DNA of 64,000 nucleotides from Irineochytrium annulatum (lineage: Eukaryota; Chytridiomycota; Chytridiomycetes; Chytridiales; Chytridiaceae). Positions 26,576-36,588 of the stretch are shown one piece after another (position 1 is the first letter of the stretch; every line of letters starts with the position of its first letter). The stretch spans positions 124,001 to 188,000 of the forward strand of contig JADGJL010000004.1 in NCBI GenBank assembly GCA_027600665.1, in the 5' to 3' direction. Both the position numbers and the translations under genes were made by a program. The notes beneath the pieces are model-generated. The model had not been told where the DNA came from. It searched no databases and was given only the letters and a program-made list of their open reading frames with translations.

Positions 26576-28081
26576 ATGAGCCAGGGACAAACGAGTACAG
26601 ATGTTATCTTGATTGGTGCCGGAATTATGAGTGCAACTTTGGGAACTTTGCTAAAAGAATTGGCACCAGACTGGAATATTAAGGTTTTCGAAAAGCTAGC
26701 CACTGCAGGAGAGGAAAGCTCCAACGAATGGAATAATGCCGGAACCGGGCATGCTGCATTGTGCGAACTTAACTATACCGTTGAACGACCAGACGGAACC
26801 GTAGATATTAGCAAAGCGATTAAAGTGAATGAACAATTTCAGATCTCAAAGCAATTTTGGTCCTATCTCGTCAATAGCCGTCTGATTCGTAATCCGCGGG
26901 ACTTCATTATGCCGATTCCTCATTTGAGTTATGTACACGGAGAGAGCAACGTCCAGTTTCTAAAAAGACGTTATGACTCCTTATCGAATCACCCGCTGTT
27001 CGCAGGCATGGAATTCTCGGATGACAAGAAAGAGCTGGCGAAATGGATGCCGCTGATGATGAAAGATCGTACAAGTAATGAACCTGTTGCGGCGACCAAA
27101 ATTGACTCCGGTACGGACGTTAACTTTGGTGCTTTAACGCGTATGTTAATCGGACACCTGAAGGAACAAAACGTGGCGATCCACTACCAACATAGCGTGA
27201 AGAATATGAAACGTACCAATGATGGACAATGGGAATTAACTGTGAAAAATCTGGAGAGCGGTGCAGTCGAACGCCATAAGGCGAAATTCGTCTTTATCGG
27301 TGCGGGCGGCGGAAGTCTGCATTTGCTCCAGAAGACGGGCATTCCGGAAGGTAAGCATATCGGCGGATTCCCGGTCAGTGGCATCTTTATGGTGTGCAAA
27401 AATCCAAAAGTCGTGGAACAGCATCACGCCAAGGTATATGGCAAGGCTTCGGTAGGGGCTCCGCCGATGTCCGTTCCGCATCTGGATACCCGATTTATCG
27501 ACAATAAGAAGTCGCTGTTATTCGGACCGTTTGCCGGGTTCTCGCCGAAGTTCCTGAAGACGGGTTCCAATGCCGATTTAATCACGTCGGTTAAGATGCA
27601 CAATCTGCTTACGATGCTCGCAGCAGGTGTCAAAGAAATCTCTTTGACCAAATATCTCATTCAACAACTGATGTTATCGAAAGAACAACGCATGGCAGAA
27701 TTGCGTGACTTTGTTCCGGGTGCGAAGAGTGAGGATTGGGATATGGTTCTGGCAGGGCAGCGTGTGCAGGTCATCAAGGATACCGTTCAAGGTGGCAAGG
27801 GTACGCTCCAATTCGGTACAGAAGTAGTTACATCTGCAGATGGAACAATCGCGGCTTTGCTGGGTGCATCACCGGGTGCATCCACTGCGGTTCAGGTCAT
27901 GCTTGAGATTCTTCAGCGTTGCTTCCCGCAGCATATGGAGGCATGGGAGCCGAAGATCAAGGAAATGATTCCATCCTATGGCATCTCCCTTGTGGAGAAT
28001 CTGGATCTTCTCAAAGAGGTTCATTCTTCAACTGCCAAGGCACTGGGATTATCGGATGAAAAACAAGCCCTGCATGTATAA
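26576..28081 (+). CDS. mqo: Malate:quinone oxidoreductase
   Basis: 501 residues, the usual Mqo length. The N-terminus [32 protein letters not shown] is the FAD dinucleotide-binding fold, followed by the family signature [22 protein letters not shown]. Later motifs include [38 protein letters not shown] and [19 protein letters not shown]. The enzyme oxidises malate to oxaloacetate at the inner face of the membrane and passes electrons to menaquinone. It has its own leader and terminator and is monocistronic. Confidence 0.96.
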   Translation: MSQGQTSTDVILIGAGIMSATLGTLLKELAPDWNIKVFEKLATAGEESSNEWNNAGTGHAALCELNYTVERPDGTVDISKAIKVNEQFQISKQFWSYLVNSRLIRNPRDFIMPIPHLSYVHGESNVQFLKRRYDSLSNHPLFAGMEFSDDKKELAKWMPLMMKDRTSNEPVAATKIDSGTDVNFGALTRMLIGHLKEQNVAIHYQHSVKNMKRTNDGQWELTVKNLESGAVERHKAKFVFIGAGGGSLHLLQKTGIPEGKHIGGFPVSGIFMVCKNPKVVEQHHAKVYGKASVGAPPMSVPHLDTRFIDNKKSLLFGPFAGFSPKFLKTGSNADLITSVKMHNLLTMLAAGVKEISLTKYLIQQLMLSKEQRMAELRDFVPGAKSEDWDMVLAGQRVQVIKDTVQGGKGTLQFGTEVVTSADGTIAALLGASPGASTAVQVMLEILQRCFPQHMEAWEPKIKEMIPSYGISLVENLDLLKEVHSSTAKALGLSDEKQALHV

Positions 28082-28118
28082 CATCTAGCTTATCGAGTTA
28101 GATAATAATCAAGCGAAA

Positions 28119-28161
28119 GAAGAGCTAAACCGGGATGAAGCCCGTGCTTAGCTCTTTTTTC
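28119..28161 (+). terminator. Terminator after mqo
   Basis: AGAGCTAA pairs with TTAGCTCT, with an inner ACCGGG/CCCGT stem, and is followed by six T residues. Confidence 0.88.
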
Positions 28162-28306
28162 GTTTGATTTGATATGACTGAATTTGGAGTTGAACCAGAA
28201 CATGAATATGTCCTTCACTATCGCGTTCACCTTAGACATTACATGAAGCATACGGATACGGACTGTGCAGAATGCCTGTTGTAGCGTTACAGAACTATCT
28301 TATCAT

Positions 28307-31300
28307 TCAGACTCCTGTGCTGCGGTCCAAAGGGATGACAAAGGATACTTTCGTACCTTGGCCTGGTGAGCTGACGATGCTTAAGCCCTGTCCGTACATC
28401 TGAGTCAACCGGCGATGTGTATTGGTTAATCCGATCCCTCCAGTTCCCCCAGATCCTCTCTTAGGCCACGCAAGTGCCCGTTCAATCTGCTCGGGCTGCA
28501 TCCCCACACCATCATCCTCAATCTCAATGAGGGTGGACGCTGTTTGGTTGATAATCCGGATATGCACGGTCCCACCCTCAACTTTGCTTAGAACGCCATG
28601 TCGTACTGCATTTTCAATGAGCGGTTGAATGGTGAGTGGCGGCAGCGAAAGATCAAGATCATCTGGAATATCCCAGATGACATTCAGCCGATCCATGAAA
28701 CGTTCTTTCTCAATGTAAAGATAGGCACGGGAGAGATCCAACTCATGCGTGACCTCAACCATTTTCTCCGAATTGACAAAATGAAAACTGGTCTGAAGAT
28801 ATTCGATAAACGTATCACCCAATCTCTGCATTCGCTCCGTGTCTATCTCACTAAGCACCATGATGGAATTGAGCGTATTAAAAAGAAAATGGGGCTGAAT
28901 CTGTGCCTGTAAGTAGGCAGCTTCCATACGCAGTCGCTCATCGATGGATTGTTTCAGCACGATTAGTGATCCGATGCGATGCCTTAACTCAACGGCATCC
29001 ACGGGTTTGGTAACATAGTCCGTTGCACCAGCCATGAATCCGGCGTAAACATCCGCTGGTTCGTTACGAGCCGTCAACAACAGGATGGGTAGCTCTGATA
29101 CCGAATAACGTTTGCGTACGTTCTCTGTCAGTTCATAACCAGACATATGAGGCATCATGACATCGGCAATCAGTAAGTCCCACGGCTCCTGATCCAGCAA
29201 TTGAAGTGCTTCAAGCGCCGAGGCCGCAGGTTGAATATGATAGGGTTCATTCGCCAGCATGGAGATTAGCACTCGCAGGTTTACAGGATCATCATCAACG
29301 GCAAGAATGCGGGCGACAGTCTTGTCATGAGAATGGGACAAGTTCTGCTGCTGCGGCTCTGCAATCGCGATTTCGTCAAAGCTGTGAGCCTCCCATCGCT
29401 GTTCAGTCTGATCCGTTTGCGATGTGGTATCTTCCCGTGGAAGCGAGATTTGGAAGCTCGAACCTTGTCCAGGTACAGATTGCACGGTGAGCTGGCCCCC
29501 ATGGAGTTCGATGAGCTGTCTGCTGATATTAAGACCGAGGCCGATTCCTCCACTTAAGCGAGCCTCCGGGGTTCCCTGTTCATAGGCCTCGAATATTCGC
29601 TGTTGTATCTCCTCACTTATGCCCACACCTGTATCTAGGACTTGAATTACAATGCTATCTCCATGTTCCCGGACAGATACGGTAATCGTACCTTGATCGG
29701 TGAATTTGAGTGCATTATGCAACAAATTGTAGAGCACCTGAACAAGTCTTCTCTCATCGGCCTGGATAAATGGCAGTGTATCTGGAATGTCCACCTCCAT
29801 ATGGACAGGCTTGCCCTCTGCCATGAATCGGAACATGCCGATTACGCCTGGAATGACAGATGCAAGAGACAAAGGTTTCTTCTGAAGCGTAATCCGCTTC
29901 TCCTTCAGGCGAATCACGTCAAGGAGATCATCAACCAGTTGGGACATGCGTCGGCCAATGGTAACCAACAGCTTCATGTCTTCTGCTTGCTGTCCGCCTG
30001 ATTTACGCCGTTCACGGACCGCGATGCTTTCCGCAATATTGATGATGCCATGCAGCGGTGTACGCAGTTCATGAGCTGTATTCACAAGGAACTGATCTTT
30101 CTGTCGATCCTCCTCTTTGAGCTGTTCGTGCAACTTCTCGATTTCGCTTGAATTACGGAAGTACTTTCGGAACCAATAGGCAGAGAAGCCGAATATGGCT
30201 GCAATCACATCAATGGGGTAATACACGTTGGTAATTTCATTACGCGAATTCACGATTCCCCACAATACGCTGGATAAGCTGCTGGTTGCCGCGAAGAGCA
30301 GAAAGCTTGCGTCACTTCGCTTCTCCGCTGCCATGCGGAAGAACAGGTACACAGACCAGCCAATGGCAAACAGGTACAGGACATCAGATAGTCCAATTTT
30401 AAGGACATGGTAGATCAAGGTCACCGGTGCAATTAGCAAAAATACACAGTACACACCAAGCACGCTGGCGTAGATACGAAATAGTTTACGGCCTTGTAGA
30501 CTATGGGAGAAACTTCGAGCCATCTGTACAAGAAAGAATGCGAACAATGGATAGGAGAACGCTTTGGCCTTAACGATCCAAGTGAAGTTGAGTGGAATCC
30601 AACTCAATAACAGATTGTCATGGTCAGAGGTGACCGTTAGGGCAGCTACTAGTGTTAGCATCGAGAACGTCAGCAGAGCTCGTTCCTTGCGGATAAACAG
30701 AAACATAATAAAGGCGTATAAGCTATGCAAGACCAGTATGGCAAATGTAATCTTTTGCAGATCGATAGATAATCCCCGTTCACTTCCAATGGCTTCTGGA
30801 GAGCCAAAATAGAGAGAGCGCGTGATCCCTCCGCTATATGGGTCATCAAAGTTAGCTGTCTGCACCAGGAGATTGATTTCGGAAGAACCGTCAAGCGCAT
30901 AGGAAGTCGCAAATGCAGTCCTTTCTGGTCGGTAGGCTTCGGCATGGGTGGCAGGTTGACCAAATTCGGCAACAACGGTCCCGTTCATCTCGATAATGGA
31001 TGAAGTCTGGATTTTCTGAGCCCAGAGAGAGACTTCCTTCACGGATGGATCTACAAGTATGCGAAGACGGTATGTTCCATATCCAAATGATGATGAGGAT
31101 TGGGGTAACACATTCCGCCAGTCACCGGGAACTTGTATGGGTACGGATGAGTAGTCTGCTACTTTAATATCACGATTAGAGATTAACGCATGGGGGTAAA
31201 ATTCCCATTCTCCATCGAGGGATATGGGTGAAGCGTTGGCGATGTCCCAGCCTCGGAGGTCCAATACGCCTTTGGTGGGTTCAGGATGTTCGGGTATAGC

Positions 31301-31402
31301 GAAAGACTCGGACCATATCCAGCGAAAGCCAAGCAAAATAGTGAGAAATAGAATCGACAGCAATACATATCGGGGTATCTTTTTATAGGTTATAAGTTTC
31401 AT
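28307..31402 (-). CDS. Hybrid sensor kinase with two kinase cores around a receiver (7TMR-DISM type)
   Basis: About 1031 residues from ATG 31402. An in-frame extension to 31519 exists, but the shorter start aligns with the paralogue at 54384. Order: one N-terminal helix; an extracytoplasmic galactose-binding-like 7TMR-DISM domain (EPTKGVLDLRGWDI ... SLDGEWEFYPHAL); seven helices; HisKA with HELRTPLHG (His near 444) and HATPase_c (NLLHNALKFTD; GIGLGLNISRQLIELHGG); a receiver domain with Asp near 747 (ADVMMPHMSGYE); then a second, LytS-type kinase (QPHFLFNTLNSIM, His near 838) with its own ATPase (QPLIENAVRHGV). It is divergent from a SARP-type regulator and is about 3 kb. The ligand is unknown; the DISM domain usually senses carbohydrate-like small molecules. 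Confidence 0.88.
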   Translation of the reverse strand: MKLITYKKIPRYVLLSILFLTILLGFRWIWSESFAIPEHPEPTKGVLDLRGWDIANASPISLDGEWEFYPHALISNRDIKVADYSSVPIQVPGDWRNVLPQSSSSFGYGTYRLRILVDPSVKEVSLWAQKIQTSSIIEMNGTVVAEFGQPATHAEAYRPERTAFATSYALDGSSEINLLVQTANFDDPYSGGITRSLYFGSPEAIGSERGLSIDLQKITFAILVLHSLYAFIMFLFIRKERALLTFSMLTLVAALTVTSDHDNLLLSWIPLNFTWIVKAKAFSYPLFAFFLVQMARSFSHSLQGRKLFRIYASVLGVYCVFLLIAPVTLIYHVLKIGLSDVLYLFAIGWSVYLFFRMAAEKRSDASFLLFAATSSLSSVLWGIVNSRNEITNVYYPIDVIAAIFGFSAYWFRKYFRNSSEIEKLHEQLKEEDRQKDQFLVNTAHELRTPLHGIINIAESIAVRERRKSGGQQAEDMKLLVTIGRRMSQLVDDLLDVIRLKEKRITLQKKPLSLASVIPGVIGMFRFMAEGKPVHMEVDIPDTLPFIQADERRLVQVLYNLLHNALKFTDQGTITVSVREHGDSIVIQVLDTGVGISEEIQQRIFEAYEQGTPEARLSGGIGLGLNISRQLIELHGGQLTVQSVPGQGSSFQISLPREDTTSQTDQTEQRWEAHSFDEIAIAEPQQQNLSHSHDKTVARILAVDDDPVNLRVLISMLANEPYHIQPAASALEALQLLDQEPWDLLIADVMMPHMSGYELTENVRKRYSVSELPILLLTARNEPADVYAGFMAGATDYVTKPVDAVELRHRIGSLIVLKQSIDERLRMEAAYLQAQIQPHFLFNTLNSIMVLSEIDTERMQRLGDTFIEYLQTSFHFVNSEKMVEVTHELDLSRAYLYIEKERFMDRLNVIWDIPDDLDLSLPPLTIQPLIENAVRHGVLSKVEGGTVHIRIINQTASTLIEIEDDGVGMQPEQIERALAWPKRGSGGTGGIGLTNTHRRLTQMYGQGLSIVSSPGQGTKVSFVIPLDRSTGV

Positions 31403-31471
31403 GGCAGAATTTAGTTTTCGACAGTTTACTTCAAAATCCTGCATGCCCTTTGGTATTGAAGAACATTTTTT

Positions 31472-31501
31472 TTGAATACAGAACATAGATTCTATATTCA
31501 A
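31472..31501. repeat. 30-base near-perfect inverted repeat between the divergent genes
   Basis: Arms TTGAATA and TATTCAA, with inner AGAA/TTCT pairs (11 of 12 arm positions match), enclose a 6-base centre. It lies 70 bases before the kinase start and 79 bases before the regulator start. It could be an operator or a hairpin. Confidence 0.7.
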
Positions 31502-31579
31502 ATGATAGCGGTACCACATCAGGATTTATGGTAAAATTATAGATTAAAGGATGATCAGTGAGCCAGAGGAGTTGTGCAT

Positions 31580-32716
31580 ATGAGAGTGATTTTGGTAGAT
31601 GATGAATATCTCGCTCTGAGCAGGTTGAACAAACTGTTGAAAGAGAGAGAGGATTGCGAAGTGATCGGCTCTTTTCTGACGGCACAAGAAGCTATCGATC
31701 AGATCGGAATTCATCTGCCGGAAATCGTCTTCATGGACGTACAGATGCCGGGGATGAACGGGATTGAGGCGACCGAACGGATTCATGAGGTTTCTCCTGG
31801 AACAGAGGTTATTTTTACAACAGCTTTTAACGAACATGCATTGACGGCCTACGGGCTTGAAGTGCTGGACTATATCATGAAGCCTGTAACGCGTGACCGT
31901 TTGGAAAAAACGATGAAGATGTATCAACGCCGAATGGTGCCCGCAACTCTGAATACAGCAGAAGGGCCATCCATGGTCATCCGCTGTCTGGGAATGCTTC
32001 AGGTCCAACTGCACCCGAACGAGCCGCCCAAACTTATGAAGTTCAGAACAACCAAGATCAGAGAGTTATTTGCCTATTTGCTCCACCATCGAAACAAACC
32101 GATTAAACGGGATACGCTACTTGAGCTATTGTGGCCCGAGTTGGATGAGCGGAGAGGCATATCCAATCTGCATAGTGGCATCCATCGCTTACGCAGCATG
32201 ATGAACGAATTCATGGGAGAAGACAAAATTTTTATTCGCTATCAGCAATTCGGTTATCTTCTGGAGACAGGAGAATTCAGAATTGATGCGGAAGAATGGG
32301 AGAATCGGCTGCACCTATTGCCTTTATTATCTTCTTCCACAGTAGTCGAACATCGGCAGACCTCAGATCAGTATGAGGGCAAATATTATGGCGAGGATGA
32401 TTACGTATGGGCCGAGCTGGAGCGTCAGCGGCTGCATGCACTTTGGCGTAACCACGCCATGCAGCTTGCACAATACTATATTGAGCTGGGACAGCACACG
32501 GAAGCACTCACGTTATATCATCGGGTACAGCAATTCGAGCCATCATTGGAACAAGTTGGACTGGCGTTAATGAAGACTTATGATCAATTAGGTAATAAAG
32601 ATCCCGTGATCGCACAATACAATCAGTTGGTTACTGCATTAGAACAAGAGGCGGGCCTCCGTCCTGGGTTGGAAGTGGAGTTGTGGTACCAGCAATGGAA
32701 ACAATCAAATATGTAA
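31580..32716 (+). CDS. SARP-type response regulator (receiver-winged helix-BTAD)
   Basis: 378 residues from ATG 31580 (AGAGGA 9 bases upstream). Residues 1-118 are a receiver domain with VDDE at 6-9 and the phospho-acceptor in FMDVQMPG (Asp 53); the Lys in YIMKPV completes the site. Residues 135-225 form an OmpR-like winged helix in which FRTTKIRELFAYLLHHRNKPIKRDTLLELLWPE is the recognition region. Residues 230-378 form a BTAD helical domain as in actinomycete SARP activators. It is divergent from the double kinase. A perfect tandem 11-base repeat downstream, before the SLH gene, is a good candidate for its binding site. Confidence 0.87.
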   Translation: MRVILVDDEYLALSRLNKLLKEREDCEVIGSFLTAQEAIDQIGIHLPEIVFMDVQMPGMNGIEATERIHEVSPGTEVIFTTAFNEHALTAYGLEVLDYIMKPVTRDRLEKTMKMYQRRMVPATLNTAEGPSMVIRCLGMLQVQLHPNEPPKLMKFRTTKIRELFAYLLHHRNKPIKRDTLLELLWPELDERRGISNLHSGIHRLRSMMNEFMGEDKIFIRYQQFGYLLETGEFRIDAEEWENRLHLLPLLSSSTVVEHRQTSDQYEGKYYGEDDYVWAELERQRLHALWRNHAMQLAQYYIELGQHTEALTLYHRVQQFEPSLEQVGLALMKTYDQLGNKDPVIAQYNQLVTALEQEAGLRPGLEVELWYQQWKQSNM

Positions 32717-32724
32717 TTGAATAT

Positions 32725-32762
32725 CAACAGCCTTGCAGCTTCATGTGCAGGGCTGTTTTGTG
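32725..32762 (+). terminator. Terminator after the SARP-type regulator
   Basis: AACAGCC and TGCA pair with TGCA and GGCTGTT, ending in TTTTG. Confidence 0.75.
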
Positions 32763-32783
32763 GTTGTGTTTGTTAGAGAAAGG

Positions 32784-32805
32784 TTTGGTAAGAGTTTGGT
32801 AAGAG
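32784..32805 (+). repeat. Perfect tandem 11-base direct repeat, activator site candidate
   Basis: TTTGGTAAGAG occurs twice head to tail (32784-32794 and 32795-32805). One turn of the helix separates the copies, as for OmpR/SARP-type activators. A weak third copy can be seen just upstream (32773-32783). Confidence 0.8.
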
Positions 32806-32813
32806 GCTATGTG

Positions 32814-32819
32814 TAGAAT
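32814..32819 (+). promoter_or_regulatory. Candidate -10 of an activator-dependent promoter for the SLH gene
   Basis: TAGAAT lies exactly 8 bases after the tandem repeat. The expected -35 window (32791-32796) reads AGAGTT and lies within the repeat, so RNA polymerase would need an activator. Confidence 0.5.
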
Positions 32820-32923
32820 GAAAACGATATGTGTCAGATAACAGCTGGGACGTAGAAGAAGCAGAATTGCGTTAATGTTTGCCCAGTAGATGACCAAAAT
32901 ATTCGAATCACATAGGAGGTTAA

Positions 32924-35900
32924 GTGAACTTGAAAGTATTTAAGGCTATAAAAATATCATTTTTGGCTTTTGTGGTCCTATTGTCAACCATATCGTCGCT
33001 GTTTGCTCCGGTAGCAAGCGCAGCTGATGGAAATATCTACGTATCGTCGACAGGAAGCGATATCGATGGCACGGGCACGGAAGAAGCGCCGGTGGCAACA
33101 ATAGAAAAGGCACTTGAGAAGGTCGATGCTACAGGAACGATAATCCTGCAAACTAACATCATTCAGGAGTCCACATTGGCGATCTCTTCTGCCGGGAAGA
33201 ATATGACAATAACCTCTGCTGAGGGCCATACTTACTCCATTATACGTGGTGAGAGTTTTGTTAATGGAAACTTGATTCAGATCAGTGGTGGGAATAGAGC
33301 GAATAGTGTAACTTTTGAGAAAATCATTATAGATGGCAATCACGTAAGCACCAACGGCCAGATATATGGAATCAGTAGTGCGGGCGGAACAGTGAATTTT
33401 AAAGAGGCTGAGATTAAAAATCACATCGTGAAAGCGAGCGCTAGTCAGCCTGCAACCGTTATATCCACTAGCGGGGGGAGTTCGATGGTTGTCATCCAAG
33501 AGGGCACCATCATTCATGACAACAAGGTATCGGGAAATGTAAAAGAGAACCCTCCTTCGGTACTAAGTGCTGGTTCAGGAGGCTCTCTGGTCATTGAGGA
33601 TGGCCTGATTACGGATAATGAAATTTCAGATGGAAATGGAGTCATTATTGGGGTAGGACTATATCAAAGTCCTAACTTCAGGATGACCGGAGGCAAGATA
33701 ACGGGCAACAAGCTGTTGGGAACCGAATTAAGCGAAGGTGAAACAATAGGGAATGTTGCTGTGTATATGCGGGGAAGTGCCGCCGATGCTCGTTTTGATT
33801 TCGGAGGAACAGCCTACGTCTACGATAATTTTAATACCGATGGGAACCAACGTAATGTGTACCTGAAGAATACGACAGCTACCGGTAGTGCTTATCTGAC
33901 CTTGGTTGGTCCTATGCAATTGGGATCGAAGGTTGGCGTGTATGCCAAGATCATGCCTGATGAAAGTACGAATCCGGTGGTCGACATTGCGATAGGTCGG
34001 GCCCCGTATCAAGCAGTGGCAGAAGATTACACATTCTTTGTATCTGATATCAATACGACGGCAGCGGTTGCATATGATGATGTGGCCAATAAGGTTGTCT
34101 TGACTTACCGAATGCCGGTTAACTTGGACATTAGTGAACCTAATGAAGGGGATATTGTAGGTGCTCAGCCAACATTAAGCGGTACAGTTACAGTGGGTGC
34201 AACAGTAGTTGTAACACTTGTCAACCACCTGGATCCGACTAATTCCATTGTGGGCGAAGCAATTGTTCACGAGGATGGAAGTTGGGAATTTAAACCTTCT
34301 TCTCAAGTGATTGGCGGAGACTATACATTGAAAGTTACGGCGACTAAAAATGGCGTCTCTGTCGGACCAGTAGCAAGGGACATCGTTGTGGTGAATAAGT
34401 CAGTTTTACACAGCAAATATAATGATGTTATCGGTGAGACCCTAGAAGAGTCAGCCTATACGGAAGAGAGTTGGGTAGCACTCGATGATGCGATGAACGA
34501 AGCAGAGCGAGTATTGAATGATCCGACAGCGACCCAAACGCAGGTAGATCAGGCGCTTCAAGACTTGACTGATGCAAGAAACGGCCTAATCCCTACAACA
34601 TCTGTACCCGTTGTAGATAAATCAGCTTTGCAAGCGAAAGTAATTGAAATTACAGATGAAAACCTGGAAGAGTCAGCCTATACGCCAGGCAGCTGGGTAG
34701 CACTCGATAATGCGATGAACGAAGCAGAGCGAGTGTTGAATGATCCAACGGCAACCCAAGCACAGATAGATCAGGCGCTTCAAGATCTAACTGATGCGAG
34801 AACGGGTCTGACCAAAGTGATTGGTAATGACACATCAACGCTGCAAATGTTGATCCCATCCACAGGAAGCTTGTCTCCTGCCTTTGATCCGGCTAAAGAC
34901 ACGTACACCATCTCTGTGCCGAATAGCGTATATCAATTCCAGTTAACGCCAACGGCACTTGATCCACTTGCGAAGATTGAAATAGCGGTTGGAGATGGAG
35001 AATGGAACGAGGTTACAAGTGGTAGTGCCAGTGAGAATTTACCGCTTCAAGTTGGCGGAAATACCATTGTTGTTAAAGTCACAGATTCACTTGGTCATGT
35101 TACGGAGTACAAAATCAACGTAAACAGAGCATCCAGTGACAATGGTAACAATGGTGGAGGCAATAATGGCGGTGGTGGTAATACGGGCGGCAACAGTGGA
35201 AGTACGCCAGCACCTACACCTGCGCCAGTACCAACGCCAACTCCGGCACCCGTGAAGGATAATCTGGAAACAACCCGGGATGGCAGTCATCAACCATTTG
35301 CTACATCCAAACCATCTGACAACAAAGAAACATTGGTTCAAGTTGATCCAGCCAAGCTGAAAGATGCCATGTCACAAGGCACAGGTCAGCAATTCGCCAT
35401 TCATTCGCCGAATGATGGGGATATGAAGGTGGACGGATTAACCCTTGAAACACTGAAACAATTAGTAGATCAAGGTTCCAAACTAAACATCAGCAATCCG
35501 CTGGCAATCTATCCGGTACCTGGCGGTAAAATGGACTTGAATGGTGTATCTGGACAGCTTGGTAATGCAGCATTGAATGATATTGATGTCCATATCGATA
35601 TCACACGTTCATCGGATACGTTGATTGACAGCGCCGAAACGAGAGCCGCATCCCAAGGATACGAGCTACTTGTCACACCGGTTGATCTGGATCTCACCTT
35701 CTCAAAAGATGGACAAACGGTTCGTTCCGGGCAACTGAACGGCTATGCGCCGAAGTATATTGCACTGCCGGAAGGGATCGATCCGAACCGGATTACAACA
35801 GGCGTGATCATCAACCCGGACGGTAGCATCTTCCATGTACCAACGGTTGTTACTAAAGTCGATAGCCGTTACTACGCGCTTATTAATGACTTGCGCAGCA

Positions 35901-36505
35901 GCGGAAGTTACTCGGTCATCTGGAATCCGCAGGATTTTGAAGATGCCAGATCCCATTGGGGCAAAATTGATGTGAACAACATCGCTGCGAGATTAGATCT
36001 GAAAGGTAACGGAGATAACACGTTCTCCCCGAACCGTCAGGTTACTCGTTCTGAGTTTGCCGAGATTGTAGTACTTGGACTGGGCTTAATGCGTCAGGAT
36101 GCACCACAGAATCTATTCCCTGACGTTAACAATTCGGCATGGTTCCGCAATGCGGTAGCCCTTGCGAATGAATTCGGTATCGTTCGCGGTTACGATAATG
36201 GAAACTTCTACGGTAATCAGGAAATCACACGTGAGCAGGGATTTGCCATGGTGGCTCGTGCTTATCGTCTGATTGAACCGGATGCGGCAATCAGCCCGAA
36301 TCAGATGAACTCTGAACTGGAACGTTACAGTGATGCAGCGGATGTATCGAATTGGGCGAAAGAAGATGTAGCCCAGTTGATTGCAGCGGGAATCATCCAA
36401 GGGAACGGACCAGAGGTTCTGAGTCCGAAGACTACGATGACCCGTGCTGAGGTCACTGCATTGATTGCAAGAATGTTGAAAGTAACCAACTTGATTGATC
36501 AATAA
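32924..36505 (+). CDS. Large S-layer-homology surface protein with beta-helix, FIVAR and cadherin-like domains
   Basis: 1193 residues from GTG 32924 (AGGAGG close upstream; TTG 32930 is an alternative). A signal peptide ends near APVASA (residue 33). Residues 37-385 look like a right-handed parallel beta-helix, with many short GG/IxxxNxxxG turns. An Ig-like domain follows (about 395-490), then two FIVAR repeats (497-560, 564-628; each with ALDxAMNEAERVLNDPTATQ), a cadherin-like beta-sandwich (636-735), a Gly/Asn and Pro-rich linker, a further domain, and three SLH repeats at the C-terminus (last: ADVSNWAKEDVAQLIAAGII) that bind pyruvylated cell-wall polymers. A surface adhesin or polysaccharide-binding role is inferred. 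It lies downstream of the SARP regulator. Confidence 0.87.
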   Translation: MNLKVFKAIKISFLAFVVLLSTISSLFAPVASAADGNIYVSSTGSDIDGTGTEEAPVATIEKALEKVDATGTIILQTNIIQESTLAISSAGKNMTITSAEGHTYSIIRGESFVNGNLIQISGGNRANSVTFEKIIIDGNHVSTNGQIYGISSAGGTVNFKEAEIKNHIVKASASQPATVISTSGGSSMVVIQEGTIIHDNKVSGNVKENPPSVLSAGSGGSLVIEDGLITDNEISDGNGVIIGVGLYQSPNFRMTGGKITGNKLLGTELSEGETIGNVAVYMRGSAADARFDFGGTAYVYDNFNTDGNQRNVYLKNTTATGSAYLTLVGPMQLGSKVGVYAKIMPDESTNPVVDIAIGRAPYQAVAEDYTFFVSDINTTAAVAYDDVANKVVLTYRMPVNLDISEPNEGDIVGAQPTLSGTVTVGATVVVTLVNHLDPTNSIVGEAIVHEDGSWEFKPSSQVIGGDYTLKVTATKNGVSVGPVARDIVVVNKSVLHSKYNDVIGETLEESAYTEESWVALDDAMNEAERVLNDPTATQTQVDQALQDLTDARNGLIPTTSVPVVDKSALQAKVIEITDENLEESAYTPGSWVALDNAMNEAERVLNDPTATQAQIDQALQDLTDARTGLTKVIGNDTSTLQMLIPSTGSLSPAFDPAKDTYTISVPNSVYQFQLTPTALDPLAKIEIAVGDGEWNEVTSGSASENLPLQVGGNTIVVKVTDSLGHVTEYKINVNRASSDNGNNGGGNNGGGGNTGGNSGSTPAPTPAPVPTPTPAPVKDNLETTRDGSHQPFATSKPSDNKETLVQVDPAKLKDAMSQGTGQQFAIHSPNDGDMKVDGLTLETLKQLVDQGSKLNISNPLAIYPVPGGKMDLNGVSGQLGNAALNDIDVHIDITRSSDTLIDSAETRAASQGYELLVTPVDLDLTFSKDGQTVRSGQLNGYAPKYIALPEGIDPNRITTGVIINPDGSIFHVPTVVTKVDSRYYALINDLRSSGSYSVIWNPQDFEDARSHWGKIDVNNIAARLDLKGNGDNTFSPNRQVTRSEFAEIVVLGLGLMRQDAPQNLFPDVNNSAWFRNAVALANEFGIVRGYDNGNFYGNQEITREQGFAMVARAYRLIEPDAAISPNQMNSELERYSDAADVSNWAKEDVAQLIAAGIIQGNGPEVLSPKTTMTRAEVTALIARMLKVTNLIDQ

Positions 36506-36518
36506 AAAATTTAAAATG

Positions 36519-36560
36519 AAAAGCCTTTGCTGACATTGGGGGTCGGCAAAGGCTTTTTTA
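36519..36560 (+). terminator. Terminator after the SLH gene
   Basis: AAAGCCTTTGC pairs with GCAAAGGCTTT around a loop that itself can close further, followed by a T-run. Confidence 0.9.
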
Positions 36561-36588
36561 GGCATTTTTTTGTAGGGCCAGATCGTTG

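Noticed and set aside
31403..31519. 39-codon N-terminal extension of the first double kinase
   Set aside because: No ribosome site supports the early start, it would run over the 30-base inverted repeat, and the paralogue begins at the later Met.
32819..32832. cre-like TGAAAACGATATGT before the SLH gene
   Set aside because: The final two positions disagree with the cre pattern, and it lies downstream of a better explained direct repeat.
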